DNA of 64,000 bases from a virus: IMG/VR virus record IMGVR_UViG_3300035183_001040, positions 1-64,000 of that record. One strand, written 5' to 3'. Each line of letters starts with the position of its first letter. The first letter of the stretch is position 1. The notes beneath the pieces are model-generated. The model made no database searches. It was not told the DNA's origin and worked only from the letters and a program-made list of their open reading frames with translations. The position numbers and the translations under genes were made by a program. Shown one piece after another: positions 47,494 to 55,484 of this stretch.

Positions 47494-47886
47494 TTAGTCT
47501 GGCACCTCTTCGAGGGCGACGCCCGCGATTTTCATCTTCTCGATGGCTCCCGAGCCGTACAAGGAGTCGCTCACGATGGCGCCTGCGCCGAGTTGAATCA
47601 TGCTCGCGCCCCAACTGATCGTTGTTGAGACCTTCACGCGGTACTTCTTCGCGGTCGCGGACTCCGCGGCTGCGGCCATCTTGCCAGGCGGCGGAAGGAC
47701 GGGTTCGACGGCCAGCTCGGCTTTCTTTTCTTGCGCGTCGTCGTCTCCGACCTTCTGCGGCGCAGCGCTGGGCTTCTGCGGCAGCGAGGAAGGCGGAGGC
47801 GCCTCGGGATTGTCATCCTGCGTGAGCGCCAAGGGGACGTCGAGCTTTGCAGATTCGAGCGGGTCTACGGATTTCTTCGAGGCCAT
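47494..47886 (-). CDS. Unknown protein, Pro/Glu-rich
   Basis: 130 aa, ATG after GGAGAGCAAG. Residues 1-75 are Pro/Lys/Glu-rich and likely disordered; residues 78-130 are a small beta domain (KYRVKVSTTISWGASMIQLG, GAIVSDSLYGSGAIEKMKIA). It begins immediately after the structured non-coding stretch. No family recognised. Confidence 0.55.
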   Translation of the reverse strand: MASKKSVDPLESAKLDVPLALTQDDNPEAPPPSSLPQKPSAAPQKVGDDDAQEKKAELAVEPVLPPPGKMAAAAESATAKKYRVKVSTTISWGASMIQLGAGAIVSDSLYGSGAIEKMKIAGVALEEVPD

Positions 47887-47905
47887 CTTGCTCTCCGTGG
47901 GACGG

Positions 47906-48550
47906 GGAAAAGTAGCGGCGACGCCGACCGCGGTTCAAACCAGGCTAAAAGCCCAAGGTTTACGAGCAGGGCTAGGCTCGATGCTGGGCGAAACCGCGGT
48001 CGGCGTCAGACGTGACCAGGCGCACCGAAACGGGCGAACCGTATCGGAAGCGGTGGTGCGTCCTTGGCACGGAGGCCTTCCGAAGAAGGCTCGCAGCCAT
48101 GCCGCCGAAAGCGGCCGCGGTTCCATGGCCCGAAGGCCAGGGTTTGCGACCGCTTACGGTACCGAGCCGCGAAACGCGAGGTTTCGCGCGAGGCTCTGCC
48201 GAAAAGACCTCGACCGAAGAGGTCTTCGGCGAATGCGCCCGGCACCTACAACCCGGCGGCTGGCAAGTGCTCACGGCCGAGGCCGAAAGCGAGCCGCAGG
48301 GGTGGCAGAGAGCACCTTTGCCGAGGTGCTCTGAAGGTTGGCGCGAAGAAGCCAAACCACTGCCGAAAAAAGCACTGACGGCAACAGGAGCACGTTGCCG
48401 CGTGCAAGGCCGCCCGAACGAATCGGAGCAGCCCCGGCGCAAACCGGCCGAGTCGAACGGCCAGGTCCGCAGGAAAAGAGCAGACCCCCGCGCAGCCCTC
48501 TGAGGAGAGGAGGAAGCTGAACTCGAAGGCTGCGCGGGAGTCTGCGCCAT
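47906..48550 (-). ncRNA. Candidate large structured RNA downstream of the capsid gene
   Basis: About 650 bases between the capsid stop and the next gene. They contain no frame with plausible codon use and a chain of strong hairpins: a 16-bp perfect pair 47920-47935/47992-48007 enclosing shorter stems; 48072-48092; 48126-48139; 48164-48196; 48198-48230 (12 bp, bulged); 48309-48332 (9 bp); 48390-48405; and an 18-bp pair 48480-48497/48528-48545. On the minus strand the loops at 48072-48092 and 48126-48139 are TTCG closed by C-G, the stable cUUCGg tetraloop. The one non-Watson-Crick position of the 18-bp stem is a U-G wobble on the minus strand and would be A-C on the other, so the minus strand is the likely transcript. 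Confidence 0.65.
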
Positions 48551-48555
48551 CGTGG

Positions 48556-49965
48556 TCACTCGCCGTGCTCGATGACGGCGAAGCGCTTGTAGCGGGCAAC
48601 ACCGCCCGTCGCACCGTCGGTGCGCAAGGGCCAGTCGCCGATGAACTTCCACGCCGTCGACACCATGTCCTGCAGGCGGTTGAGCGGTGCGCGGATGATG
48701 AGTTGAATGCGGTCGCTCATCACCTCGATGCCGTTGTTGACGATGTGCGGGTCCCCGACCTTGCCGAGCAACCCTGCTTCCGTGAGCAGGTTGGACAGGT
48801 CGGAGTAGTACTCGTAGATGCCGCCCTGCGCCGTGAACAGGATGCGGTGCACCTTGACGTTGTTCACGTTGTAGAGTTCGCCCGCGAACGGGTCGCGCTT
48901 GTCGAAGACCTGCGTTGCGTTGCTGCCGCCGTCTCCGACCACCGTACCGGCGCCGCCGACCGGGGCTCGGCTGTTGCGGAAGAAGACGGTGTTGAGAAGC
49001 TCGCCGATCGCGAACTTCTTGTACATGTAGTAGTCGGGCAGCGCGGTGAGCAGACGCTGGAACTCGTTGTCCTGGTATATCTTCGCCTGCGAGACCGGGT
49101 CGAGGTGCGCGTGGAAGCGTCCGTCTGGGTGCTCGGGCACGTTCTGTTGCCAGAAGTACGACACCGCGGCTCGAATGTCCGCGAGCGTTGGCAACGAGGA
49201 GCTCAAGATGGTGTCGATGCTGTTGCCACCGCTGACGCGGAAAATCTCCGTCCGGTCGACGGAGAAGACGTAGGCGCGGTCCGCGACGGTGACGGCAGCG
49301 TCGAGCGTGAGCGTTCCCGGCCCCGTCTCGTCTCCGGGCGTGTCCGGCGTGAAGCCGATGACGTTGCGCGTCACATCGTTGCCGCCCGAGAACGTGTGGA
49401 TGAGCAGCGGGTTGGTCGAGGAGACGAAATCGTACTGAACCGGCGAGCCGCCTGCGAGGTTCGGGTTGCGCGCGCGCGTGAAGCCGTTGAGGCGCTTGAC
49501 GCGAAGCGTGGTTGTGGCGGCTTGCGCACCGTCCGCCACCGTCCAGCCGCTCAGCGCTGCGTTGTACATCTGGTCTCGGACCTTGGTGTCGAGCGCGAGC
49601 GCGGCCATGAGGCCGAGTTGGTGGCAGTTGCGCAGGAACAGGTTCGCGATCGCCACCATGCTGGTCGGCATGTGCGTGTCGATCGCGCCGGCGTACTGCT
49701 GAAGCTGCGCGGTCCACTGCTCCTGCGGGAACGACGCGACGGCGGGCTCGTCGCCGGGTTTGAGCGGCGAGGCATCGACGGTCATGAGACCGGCGGCGGT
49801 GAACACCATGGTGTCACCGACACCTGCCGGCCACGGCTGCGGGGTTGCCTCGCCCCGGAACAGAATGCGCGGAAACAGCGCATCGTGGAACGCGCGCTCC
49901 AGGATGTTCTGCTGAACCAGCGCACGAATCTGAGGCGCTTGGAGAATGACGGAAAAGTCGGGCAT
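48556..49965 (-). CDS. Major capsid protein (HK97 fold)
   Basis: 469 aa; ATG after GAAGGATCG. The order scaffold-like gene, this gene, then connector genes is the usual phage head order. Features include an N-terminal helix (QQNILERAFHDALFPRIL), PQEQWTAQLQQYAGAIDT (E-loop region), SYFWQQNVPEHPDGRFHAHL and SRAPVGGAGTVVGDGG, with a C-terminal EVMSDRIQLIIRAPLNRLQD. It builds the shell. A promoter-like sequence lies directly upstream and a long structured RNA downstream, as could be expected for the most abundant late protein. Confidence 0.85.
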   Translation of the reverse strand: MPDFSVILQAPQIRALVQQNILERAFHDALFPRILFRGEATPQPWPAGVGDTMVFTAAGLMTVDASPLKPGDEPAVASFPQEQWTAQLQQYAGAIDTHMPTSMVAIANLFLRNCHQLGLMAALALDTKVRDQMYNAALSGWTVADGAQAATTTLRVKRLNGFTRARNPNLAGGSPVQYDFVSSTNPLLIHTFSGGNDVTRNVIGFTPDTPGDETGPGTLTLDAAVTVADRAYVFSVDRTEIFRVSGGNSIDTILSSSLPTLADIRAAVSYFWQQNVPEHPDGRFHAHLDPVSQAKIYQDNEFQRLLTALPDYYMYKKFAIGELLNTVFFRNSRAPVGGAGTVVGDGGSNATQVFDKRDPFAGELYNVNNVKVHRILFTAQGGIYEYYSDLSNLLTEAGLLGKVGDPHIVNNGIEVMSDRIQLIIRAPLNRLQDMVSTAWKFIGDWPLRTDGATGGVARYKRFAVIEHGE

Positions 49966-50007
49966 GGGTTGCGATCCTTCGTCCTAGTTGCTGCTTGGGT
50001 TACACGA

Positions 50008-50034
50008 AGAATAGCAGACTTGCGCGACGGTCAA
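50008..50034 (-). promoter_or_regulatory. Possible sigma-70-type promoter before the capsid gene
   Basis: On the minus strand TTGACC is followed after 15 bases by TATTCT. The -35-like box overlaps the scaffold gene's stop. Spacing is shorter than the optimum of 17, so support is moderate. It would give the capsid gene its own high-level transcript. Confidence 0.35.
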
Positions 50035-50885
50035 CGCGGGATTGTAGCAACGTCGGGCAGTTGAAGCCCCATGTTTGCGAGGAGCTTGTGGAACTCCTCG
50101 GCCGGCATCTTGGTTGCGTCGAGCGTCCCGTTGCTTGCCCCGTCGCGCGTCACCTTTTCGGGCTTCGGTGCGGGGGGCAAGCCACCTGCCTCTTCGGGTT
50201 TGGAAGCGGTCGTCGCCGGCTGCTCCCGAATCTCGTAGAGGTAGGGGTGGGTTTTGCGCAGCTCGGTGCGGAAGAATTGCTCCTCGTCGAAGGCTCGGAG
50301 TTCCTCTTCCGTCTTGCCGCGCATCATTCGGCGCAAGAGCTCCACGGCGTAGTCGACATCCTGCACGCCACACTTGACCGCGGCAAGGCGCAGCTCGGCC
50401 TCTGCTTCCTTCGCGTCCAGGTGTGACTGCAGTTGTGCGGCTCGCTTCTCCGCCTTCGCCCTCGCCGAGCGCTCCTTGCGAAGTTTGTCGTCGAGGTCCT
50501 GCAACTGCCGTTGCAGGCGTTGGAGCTCACGACTCGAAGCATGAGCCTGGCCGTTGCGTTGCGGCTGTTGAGGAGCCGAGCGCTTCGGCTGGTTACCGGC
50601 TTGCTTCGGTTGCTGCTTGATGCTCATGGCGGCTTTGCGAAGCAGGTCCTCGTGCGAAGCGAACCCCAAGGCTTTCGCCTTTTCGTCAAGCTCGCGCAAG
50701 AACTGCTTCTTGCCTCGTTCCCTCTCCTCGGTCTTGATTCGCGCCATCGAAGATGTCGGAATCGAGATCACCTTCGCACCGCCGTTCTTCTGTGAAGAGC
50801 CGGAGTGCTTTGGTTGATCCTGCTGAGAAGAGGATGGTTGCTGAGATGCCGTGCTTACCGTCTCGGTTGTCTGCTCGTTGTCCAT
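50031..50885 (-). CDS. Scaffolding-like protein
   Basis: 284 aa directly upstream of the capsid gene. It has a Gln/Ser-rich disordered N-terminus, a highly charged coiled coil at about 115-180 (SRELQRLQRQLQDLDDKLRK, ERSARAKAEKRAAQLQSHLD) and a C-terminal part with short helices. Coiled-coil, charge-rich proteins with this position are scaffolds for procapsid assembly. There is no protease domain. Confidence 0.75.
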   Translation of the reverse strand: MDNEQTTETVSTASQQPSSSQQDQPKHSGSSQKNGGAKVISIPTSSMARIKTEERERGKKQFLRELDEKAKALGFASHEDLLRKAAMSIKQQPKQAGNQPKRSAPQQPQRNGQAHASSRELQRLQRQLQDLDDKLRKERSARAKAEKRAAQLQSHLDAKEAEAELRLAAVKCGVQDVDYAVELLRRMMRGKTEEELRAFDEEQFFRTELRKTHPYLYEIREQPATTASKPEEAGGLPPAPKPEKVTRDGASNGTLDATKMPAEEFHKLLANMGLQLPDVATIPR

Positions 50886-51005
50886 CGCCGATTTTTCTCT
50901 CTTCGCGCGTCTCCGTCTCGGTCTACCGACTGTTTTACCGCCGTCGTTGCGCGTTTGCAGGACGACAGATCAGCGGAAGCTGAGCGAATACTCGTTGATG
51001 GCTGT

Positions 51006-51075
51006 GGGAAAAGGAAGGTTCTGAAGAACCCAGACAGGCTTGACCACCCCGGCCCATTCCGGGGTTTGGGTCAAG
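51006..51075 (-). terminator. Two hairpins after the 51071 gene, terminator-like
   Basis: Minus strand order: hairpin 51075-51039 (arms CTTGACC / GGTCAAG plus CCCCGG / CCGGGG) overlapping the stop codon of 51071-51547, then hairpin 51030-51017 (GGTTC-TTCA-GAACC), then TTCCTTTTCCC. The pyrimidine run after a stable hairpin fits a factor-independent terminator separating the decoration-type genes from the scaffold and capsid genes. Confidence 0.5.
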
Positions 51076-51547
51076 AGCTGGGCGCAAACTCGCTCGTCAC
51101 CGGCACGGCGCCACGCGGGGTGTAGTGCAGTTCGAAGCCGGTGATGGTGGTGGGGAAGGTGAGCACCTTCCCGTCGTCGGACAGTTTGGCGAGCCCCACA
51201 CTGGACCCGCCCGAGGGCGAAAGCGGCGTCGAGCCCGCGTCGCCGACGACGTACGAGCCGACGGTCGCGGGCGTGCCCGATGTCGTGCAGCGCAAAGTCA
51301 GCACGGAGCCGATCGGGGGCAGGTTCTCGCCCGTGTCGAGGTCGATGCCGGAGATGACCGCGGCCGCCTTCACTGCCGCGCTTGTGATGTCCGGGGTTGC
51401 GGTCGCTGTGAGACCCGACACGACGACCTTGACCACGGCGTTCTGCGCGCCTGCCTTGAGCATCTGGAACGCGCGCGGCATGCGGTTGATGTCGCCGCTG
51501 TTGAGAACACGCTGAATGGATTCGGTTTTGGTTGCGGTTACGGCCAT
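51071..51547 (-). CDS. Beta-rich head protein, decoration candidate
   Basis: 158 aa. Mostly beta (AVVKVVVSGLTATATPDITS, VLTLRCTTSGTPATVGSYVV, KVLTFPTTITGFELHYTPRG), about the size of phage decoration proteins. It sits next to another beta-rich protein of similar size and the scaffold gene. The function is inferred from position and composition. Confidence 0.6.
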   Translation of the reverse strand: MAVTATKTESIQRVLNSGDINRMPRAFQMLKAGAQNAVVKVVVSGLTATATPDITSAAVKAAAVISGIDLDTGENLPPIGSVLTLRCTTSGTPATVGSYVVGDAGSTPLSPSGGSSVGLAKLSDDGKVLTFPTTITGFELHYTPRGAVPVTSEFAPSS

Positions 51548-51575
51548 TGTTTCCTTCTCCGGGGGCTCTCTTCTC

Positions 51576-51974
51576 TTACGGGCCCATGTCGCCCAAGAGC
51601 ACCTTGACTGTGGTGAGGGTAGCAGGAGTTCTCGTCACGTCAACTGCTGTGATGGGCGTAGAAGTCGAAATCACGATGAGCAACGGGTCTGCGGGAACGC
51701 TTTGTACGGCGCCGTCGATCGTCGTGATGCGTAGTCGGACCTTGCCTCCGACTGCGCGCACCTGGAGCACGTGGGCGGCTTTGATTGCGTCGTTTGGACC
51801 GCCGACTGGCAGCGTAACAGGAGCGTCGGCGGTAAGGGTGTACTCGACCTCCAGTTTGCGCGCGAGCAGTACGGACTCTTGGACCGGGGCAGTGAACGTC
51901 GGATCGAACGACTGCACGCCGAACTCGGCCGGGTCTACGGTCCAAGCTCCCGCGAGCGTGTAGAGGCTGGCCAT
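51576..51974 (-). CDS. Beta-rich head protein
   Basis: 132 aa. Strands rich in Val and Thr (VLLARKLEVEYTLTADAPVT, VRLRITTIDGAVQSVPADPL, VDVTRTPATLTTVKVLL). It is one of two adjacent beta-rich proteins in the head module, so a head-surface or head-completion role is likely. No family recognised. Confidence 0.55.
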   Translation of the reverse strand: MASLYTLAGAWTVDPAEFGVQSFDPTFTAPVQESVLLARKLEVEYTLTADAPVTLPVGGPNDAIKAAHVLQVRAVGGKVRLRITTIDGAVQSVPADPLLIVISTSTPITAVDVTRTPATLTTVKVLLGDMGP

Positions 51975-52012
51975 CGCGCGTTACACCGAAGACGCTGCGC
52001 GTCGCGCTGACG

Positions 52013-52210
52013 TCAGCGCTGCCCGGTCGCGGCGCTGAGGTTCTTGAAGGGGTTCTTGTCGGGGGCCTTTGGCATCTGCGCCTGCGGGTAGTGCAACTCC
52101 ACGGCGAGCGCGCCCTGAATCGGGTCGTTGTAGGTGCCGGTTTGGGCCTTGATCGCATCCATCGGATCTTGGAATTGCGCGTCTTGGCCGATCTTGCTCA
52201 CGTCGATCAT
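52013..52210 (-). CDS. Small head-module protein
   Basis: 65 aa. It has no obvious fold and ends in NPFKNLSAATGQR. The ending Pro-Phe-(Lys/Arg)-Asn-Leu is shared with the next two small genes, which suggests a common binding site. No family recognised. Confidence 0.55.
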   Translation of the reverse strand: MIDVSKIGQDAQFQDPMDAIKAQTGTYNDPIQGALAVELHYPQAQMPKAPDKNPFKNLSAATGQR

Positions 52211-52230
52211 CGGAGGGGTTCCTTTCTTCT

Positions 52231-52425
52231 TCAGGGCGCGAGGTCTTGGTTGTGGAGGTTTCGGAAGGGCGTGACCGTGCTCGTTGCCTGCGCGAGCTTG
52301 GCCTTGGTGCGTACCTGGGCGAGTTCGTCTGCGTACACGCCGAACTCGTAGTCGTAGCAGCGTGCGGGGTCGAAGTCGGGCTTCCCTTGCCCGACCGAGG
52401 CGGCGATCTGGTTGTTCTTCGTCAT
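52231..52425 (-). CDS. Small head-module protein
   Basis: 64 aa; ATG after GAGAGGCCACACC. It ends TPFRNLHNQDLAP, like the previous gene's NPFKNL. FGVYADELAQ in its middle resembles GGVYADEAAA in the neighbouring 52439-52699 product. Confidence 0.55.
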   Translation of the reverse strand: MTKNNQIAASVGQGKPDFDPARCYDYEFGVYADELAQVRTKAKLAQATSTVTPFRNLHNQDLAP

Positions 52426-52438
52426 GGTGTGGCCTCTC

Positions 52439-52699
52439 TCACTGGTTGTACTTGCCTCGGAGGTTGGTCAAGGGGCGAGGTTCGTGCGGCGGACGAGGTT
52501 TGAGGGCGGCCGAAGGAGGCGGAAGGGCTGCGGCTGCCTCGTCTGCGTAAACACCGCCGGAGACTGCCTTCGGGGCGCCGGCCGCGTGGTCGTAGGGCAA
52601 GTCTTCGGGGAACGAGGCGGGCGCAGTGCCCTTGTCCTCCGCAATCGAACGGAGGGTGCGAGGTTGAGCTGCGGGGCGAACTCCCTTGTGTCTGTCCAT
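52439..52699 (-). CDS. Small head-module protein
   Basis: 86 aa. It is Pro-rich and ends RPLTNLRGKYNQ, the third member of the set with a P-[FL]-x-NL ending. GGVYADEAAA matches FGVYADELAQ of the preceding gene. The three are probably related and may bind the same virion or assembly partner. Confidence 0.55.
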   Translation of the reverse strand: MDRHKGVRPAAQPRTLRSIAEDKGTAPASFPEDLPYDHAAGAPKAVSGGVYADEAAAALPPPSAALKPRPPHEPRPLTNLRGKYNQ

Positions 52700-52702
52700 G
52701 GG

Positions 52703-53095
52703 TCACTTCCTCTTTGGCTTGTAGCCTTGTGCCTTCATCCAGTGCGCCAGCGCCCAGGGGTTGTCGACGTCTGACTCCTTCTTCAGCGACTTTACCACGC
52801 GCTCCCAACCTGCGCCTGACGGAGTTGCGTTGTGCATGTCGGAATAAGGCCCTGGAACCACCGGGCCTTTGGGCGGGCGGTGGTCGACGAGACGCTCGAC
52901 GGGGCTTGCGCCCGAATCGTTGAAGCGCCGCTCGGGCAAGTCGCTCCAGCCACGGTTTCCTCGGGCACGCCCCTCCGGCGAATCGCCAGCTACGGTAACC
53001 GCGCCGAACTTGTTCGAGCCGTGAAAGTCCGACTCGCGCAGCGGCACGGGCCGAGGCGTGTCGAGAGGTACCGTGTAGAAGTTCTCCTTGGCCAT
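52703..53095 (-). CDS. Unknown head-associated protein
   Basis: 130 aa from the ATG at 53095. It ends in NPWALAHWMKAQGYKPKRK. This type of C-terminus (NPWALA-x-WMK-x-x-G) is one I have seen on proteins encoded beside phage capsid or portal genes. The rest is charged and Pro-rich. No fold can be stated. Confidence 0.6.
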   Translation of the reverse strand: MAKENFYTVPLDTPRPVPLRESDFHGSNKFGAVTVAGDSPEGRARGNRGWSDLPERRFNDSGASPVERLVDHRPPKGPVVPGPYSDMHNATPSGAGWERVVKSLKKESDVDNPWALAHWMKAQGYKPKRK

Positions 53096-53139
53096 GAGCC
53101 AAATCGTACGGCTGAAGGGCGCTCGGCGCAAAGGGGAAA

Positions 53140-53745
53140 TCAATCCTCGTCCGCGCCGCCGTAGTCGTAGTCGTCGAACTCGTCGAGGTCGCTGCCCTCG
53201 ACATCTTCCTCGTCCTCCTCGTCTTCGAGGTCGAGGTCCTTTGCTACGGCCGCCGCGCGCACGATCCACCCCGCGAGCAGGTCGGGGTCGGCGTCCTCGA
53301 TGTACCCCTCGCCTTGGAGGTGCGTGGCGAGTTTGTACGCTGAGTCCATGTCGATTGGCGCGAGCTCGCCAAGCTCCTGGACAAGCTCGGTGTCGAGCTC
53401 CTTCACGCCCGACTCGAACAGTTTTTGCTCGGCCTCGTCGAGCTCGACGTGCGGGTCCTCGAGCGCTTCTCGACTCGCCTCGTCGAGGCAGTAGCCGATG
53501 TCCTCGGCGTGCTTTTCGAGGAGGCGAATGAGAGCGCTGTACTTTCCCTCGCCGCCTTCCTTGAAGTCGTCGTCCTTCGTGGCTTGGTTGCCCCCGCCCT
53601 TCTTCGGCGGAGCGGAACTGCCTTTCTTCCCCGCTTCCTTTGTCGCAGCAGCCTGCTTTCCGGTGGCCTTCTGCGGAGGCGGTTCCACCAACTTCTGCGG
53701 GCCAGTGCCTTTGCTCGCGAACGCCTTGAGTTTCGTCGTGTCCAT
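53140..53745 (-). CDS. Acidic head-module protein
   Basis: 201 aa, ATG after GAAAGGCACGC. Residues 1-65 are Lys/Pro/Gly-rich and disordered, 66-165 helical and acidic, and the last 30 residues almost all Asp, Glu, Gly and Tyr (DLEDEEDEEDVEGSDLDEFD). A strongly acidic tail may mimic nucleic acid or keep a partner away until assembly. No family recognised. Confidence 0.55.
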   Translation of the reverse strand: MDTTKLKAFASKGTGPQKLVEPPPQKATGKQAAATKEAGKKGSSAPPKKGGGNQATKDDDFKEGGEGKYSALIRLLEKHAEDIGYCLDEASREALEDPHVELDEAEQKLFESGVKELDTELVQELGELAPIDMDSAYKLATHLQGEGYIEDADPDLLAGWIVRAAAVAKDLDLEDEEDEEDVEGSDLDEFDDYDYGGADED

Positions 53746-53775
53746 CCTGTGCGTGCCTTTCTCCCTTGGAGCGTA

Positions 53776-54747
53776 TCAGTCCTCCGGTTCTACGTCGCCA
53801 AGTAGTTCGTGCCGCTTGCGCCTGCCGCGCGGCGGTGTGAGCCACCTGCGCGTCCTGCCCGTCCAAACCCATCCAGGGATCCCCCAGCCCGGCGCCCAGG
53901 GCGTGAGCACGGCGCGGTCGTTGGGGCGGTTGGGCGGGTGGTACCAGGTCTTGCCGATCATGCCCTCCCAAACGCGCGTGTTCGGAGGCATGATGAACTT
54001 GCCGCCCAAGGGTGCAAGCTGCGCGTGCAGTTCCATACTGTCGTCGGCAACCTTGTCGTCGAGCGGGTTGCCGTCAAGATCAATCTTTTCGGTCCAGCGC
54101 TGCATGAGCCCGGGCACCGCGCGCGAAAGCGCGGCGAGCGCGACGGCCTGGGCAAGATTGAAGGCGTGCGCGGTTTCGGTGTTGGCCACGCGCTCAACGC
54201 GCCACCACTGCCCTTCGAGCGCGTCGTGCAAGTCGGTTACGAGGTCTTGCGCACCACCTTCCTCGGGCTGTGCCGTCGAGAGTGCTGCAACTTTTCGGGC
54301 GAGAAGTTCCTGCAGGCTCGCGTCAACCGCAGCGACCGCTGATGCAATCGACTGCGCGCGCTGCTCCTCGACGCGGCCTCTGTGCTCGCCGACGATTGCG
54401 CGCACGTAGGCAGGATCGTCAATGTAGGTTGGGACCGAAGGCGCGACTGCGCGAAGAAGAGCACCCAAGCTGTAGAGCGCATCGGTCATCGTGTCGCTCG
54501 ATGCGCGCCGCAGCTCTGCCCCGAGCTCCGTGCCGAGGTCGAGCAAATGGCTGCGCAGGGCCGCAGACAGCGCCTGTTGCAGCGCGGCAAAGTTCCCACG
54601 ACTTCGACGAGAAACGGAAACGAAGTCCGCCAGCATCCGACTCGTGCGCGCGTCCCAGAGAGTGCGCAGAGGGGTGCGGGCTTGCTGATCGATGGCGCGG
54701 TCGAGCGCTGCCTGGTGGCTCAGCACCGCGGTGTCAAGCCCGCGCAT
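53776..54747 (-). CDS. Mu gpF-like head morphogenesis protein
   Basis: 323 aa from the ATG at 54747. The C-terminal half has VERVANTETAHAFNLAQAVA, then RWTEKIDLDGNPLDDKVADD, SMELHAQLAPLGGKFIMPP and RPNDRAVLTPWAPGW, matching the minor head (gpF/SPP1 gp7) pattern of a TE-rich helix, DDKV and an H-x-x-x-x-P-[LM]-GG-x-F loop. It is thought to be a minor capsid protein that goes in with the portal and may be ejected with DNA. Confidence 0.75.
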   Translation of the reverse strand: MRGLDTAVLSHQAALDRAIDQQARTPLRTLWDARTSRMLADFVSVSRRSRGNFAALQQALSAALRSHLLDLGTELGAELRRASSDTMTDALYSLGALLRAVAPSVPTYIDDPAYVRAIVGEHRGRVEEQRAQSIASAVAAVDASLQELLARKVAALSTAQPEEGGAQDLVTDLHDALEGQWWRVERVANTETAHAFNLAQAVALAALSRAVPGLMQRWTEKIDLDGNPLDDKVADDSMELHAQLAPLGGKFIMPPNTRVWEGMIGKTWYHPPNRPNDRAVLTPWAPGWGIPGWVWTGRTRRWLTPPRGRRKRHELLGDVEPED

Positions 54748-55060
54748 TGTCGCCCCTTCGTTGCGCCAGGCGCTCCTTGAGCCTGTACCTGAAGGCCCAC
54801 GTCCAGACGAGCAGTTTGAGCCCGCACCACGTCCCTGCAACCCACCAGGTCCAGAAGAGCCAGCAGGCGAGGCGGAGGGCGGTAGAGGGTTCGACGCTGA
54901 AGGAGGTCACGGTCTTTCTGCCTTGGTAGAAGTCGAGCGCGTCGCCGCGCGTGACAACCGCGAACTCCGCGCCGTCGGCGGACGGACGTCGGAACACGCG
55001 CCCTGCCCCAGGAATGCGCCGGGCTAGAACGCGCCGCGCCACTGCGCCGAGCCAAGGCAT
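54734..55060 (-). CDS. Small membrane protein in the head module
   Basis: 108 aa from the ATG at 55060. Residues 60-92 are strongly hydrophobic with two helices (LACWLFWTWWVAGTWCGLKL, LVWTWAFRYRLKERL). Its end overlaps the start of the head morphogenesis gene by 14 bases. A membrane protein among head genes is unexpected and may act on the host envelope at entry or in superinfection exclusion. No family recognised. Confidence 0.5.
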   Translation of the reverse strand: MPWLGAVARRVLARRIPGAGRVFRRPSADGAEFAVVTRGDALDFYQGRKTVTSFSVEPSTALRLACWLFWTWWVAGTWCGLKLLVWTWAFRYRLKERLAQRRGDNARA

Positions 55061-55073
55061 CTCGCGCCCACAC

Positions 55074-55268
55074 CTACGGTTCGGGGTTGCTCGGGGGAAC
55101 GCCAACAGGCGCCTCGAACGGCACGAACACGCCGTCCTTGGTCCTCTTGAGCGTCAGAGCACGCTCGCGAAGCTCCTCGGGGAGAGAGGCAAACTCGGCC
55201 TCGGTTGGAGGCGACTGGTCGTCGGAGAGTTCGTACCACCTGCCTTGATACTGCGCGTACGGGGGCAT
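55074..55268 (-). CDS. Small protein, tandem paralogue A
   Basis: 64 aa; ATG at 55268 after GAGGTGTCGCA. It is clearly related to the gene at 55280-55474: both have YxxFQxxWYExxxDQSPPT (or YQGRWYELSDDQSPPT), then ELxxLPxxLRxRAxxLxRTKxG. The same length and the same GAGGTG ribosome site argue for recent duplication. Function unknown. Confidence 0.65.
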   Translation of the reverse strand: MPPYAQYQGRWYELSDDQSPPTEAEFASLPEELRERALTLKRTKDGVFVPFEAPVGVPPSNPEP

Positions 55269-55279
55269 TGCGACACCTC

Positions 55280-55474
55280 TCACACGTGAACAGGGCACCC
55301 GTCGATCGGCTCGTCGAACACCTTCCCGAGCACAAGCGCGCCGGTCTTGGTGCGAACGAGCGCCGAAGCGCGCGCGCGGAGTGCCGGAGGGAGTGCCTCG
55401 AGTTCTTCCTGCGTAGGCGGAGACTGATCGGCCGCGACCTCGTACCATTCGTTCTGGAACTTCACGTAGGGCAT
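55280..55474 (-). CDS. Small protein, tandem paralogue B
   Basis: 64 aa; ATG at 55474 after GAGGTGACTCAA. Paralogue of the previous gene: WYEVAADQSPPTQEELEALP against WYELSDDQSPPTEAEFASLP. Position between head fibre-like and membrane protein genes gives no clear role. Confidence 0.65.
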   Translation of the reverse strand: MPYVKFQNEWYEVAADQSPPTQEELEALPPALRARASALVRTKTGALVLGKVFDEPIDGCPVHV

Positions 55475-55484
55475 TTGAGTCACC

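Noticed and set aside
48012-48503. 163-codon plus-strand frame and longer frames on both strands across 47.97-49.7 kb
   Set aside because: No ribosome binding site, no recognisable protein motif, and the sequence is better explained by consecutive RNA stems. High GC content makes long chance frames common here.
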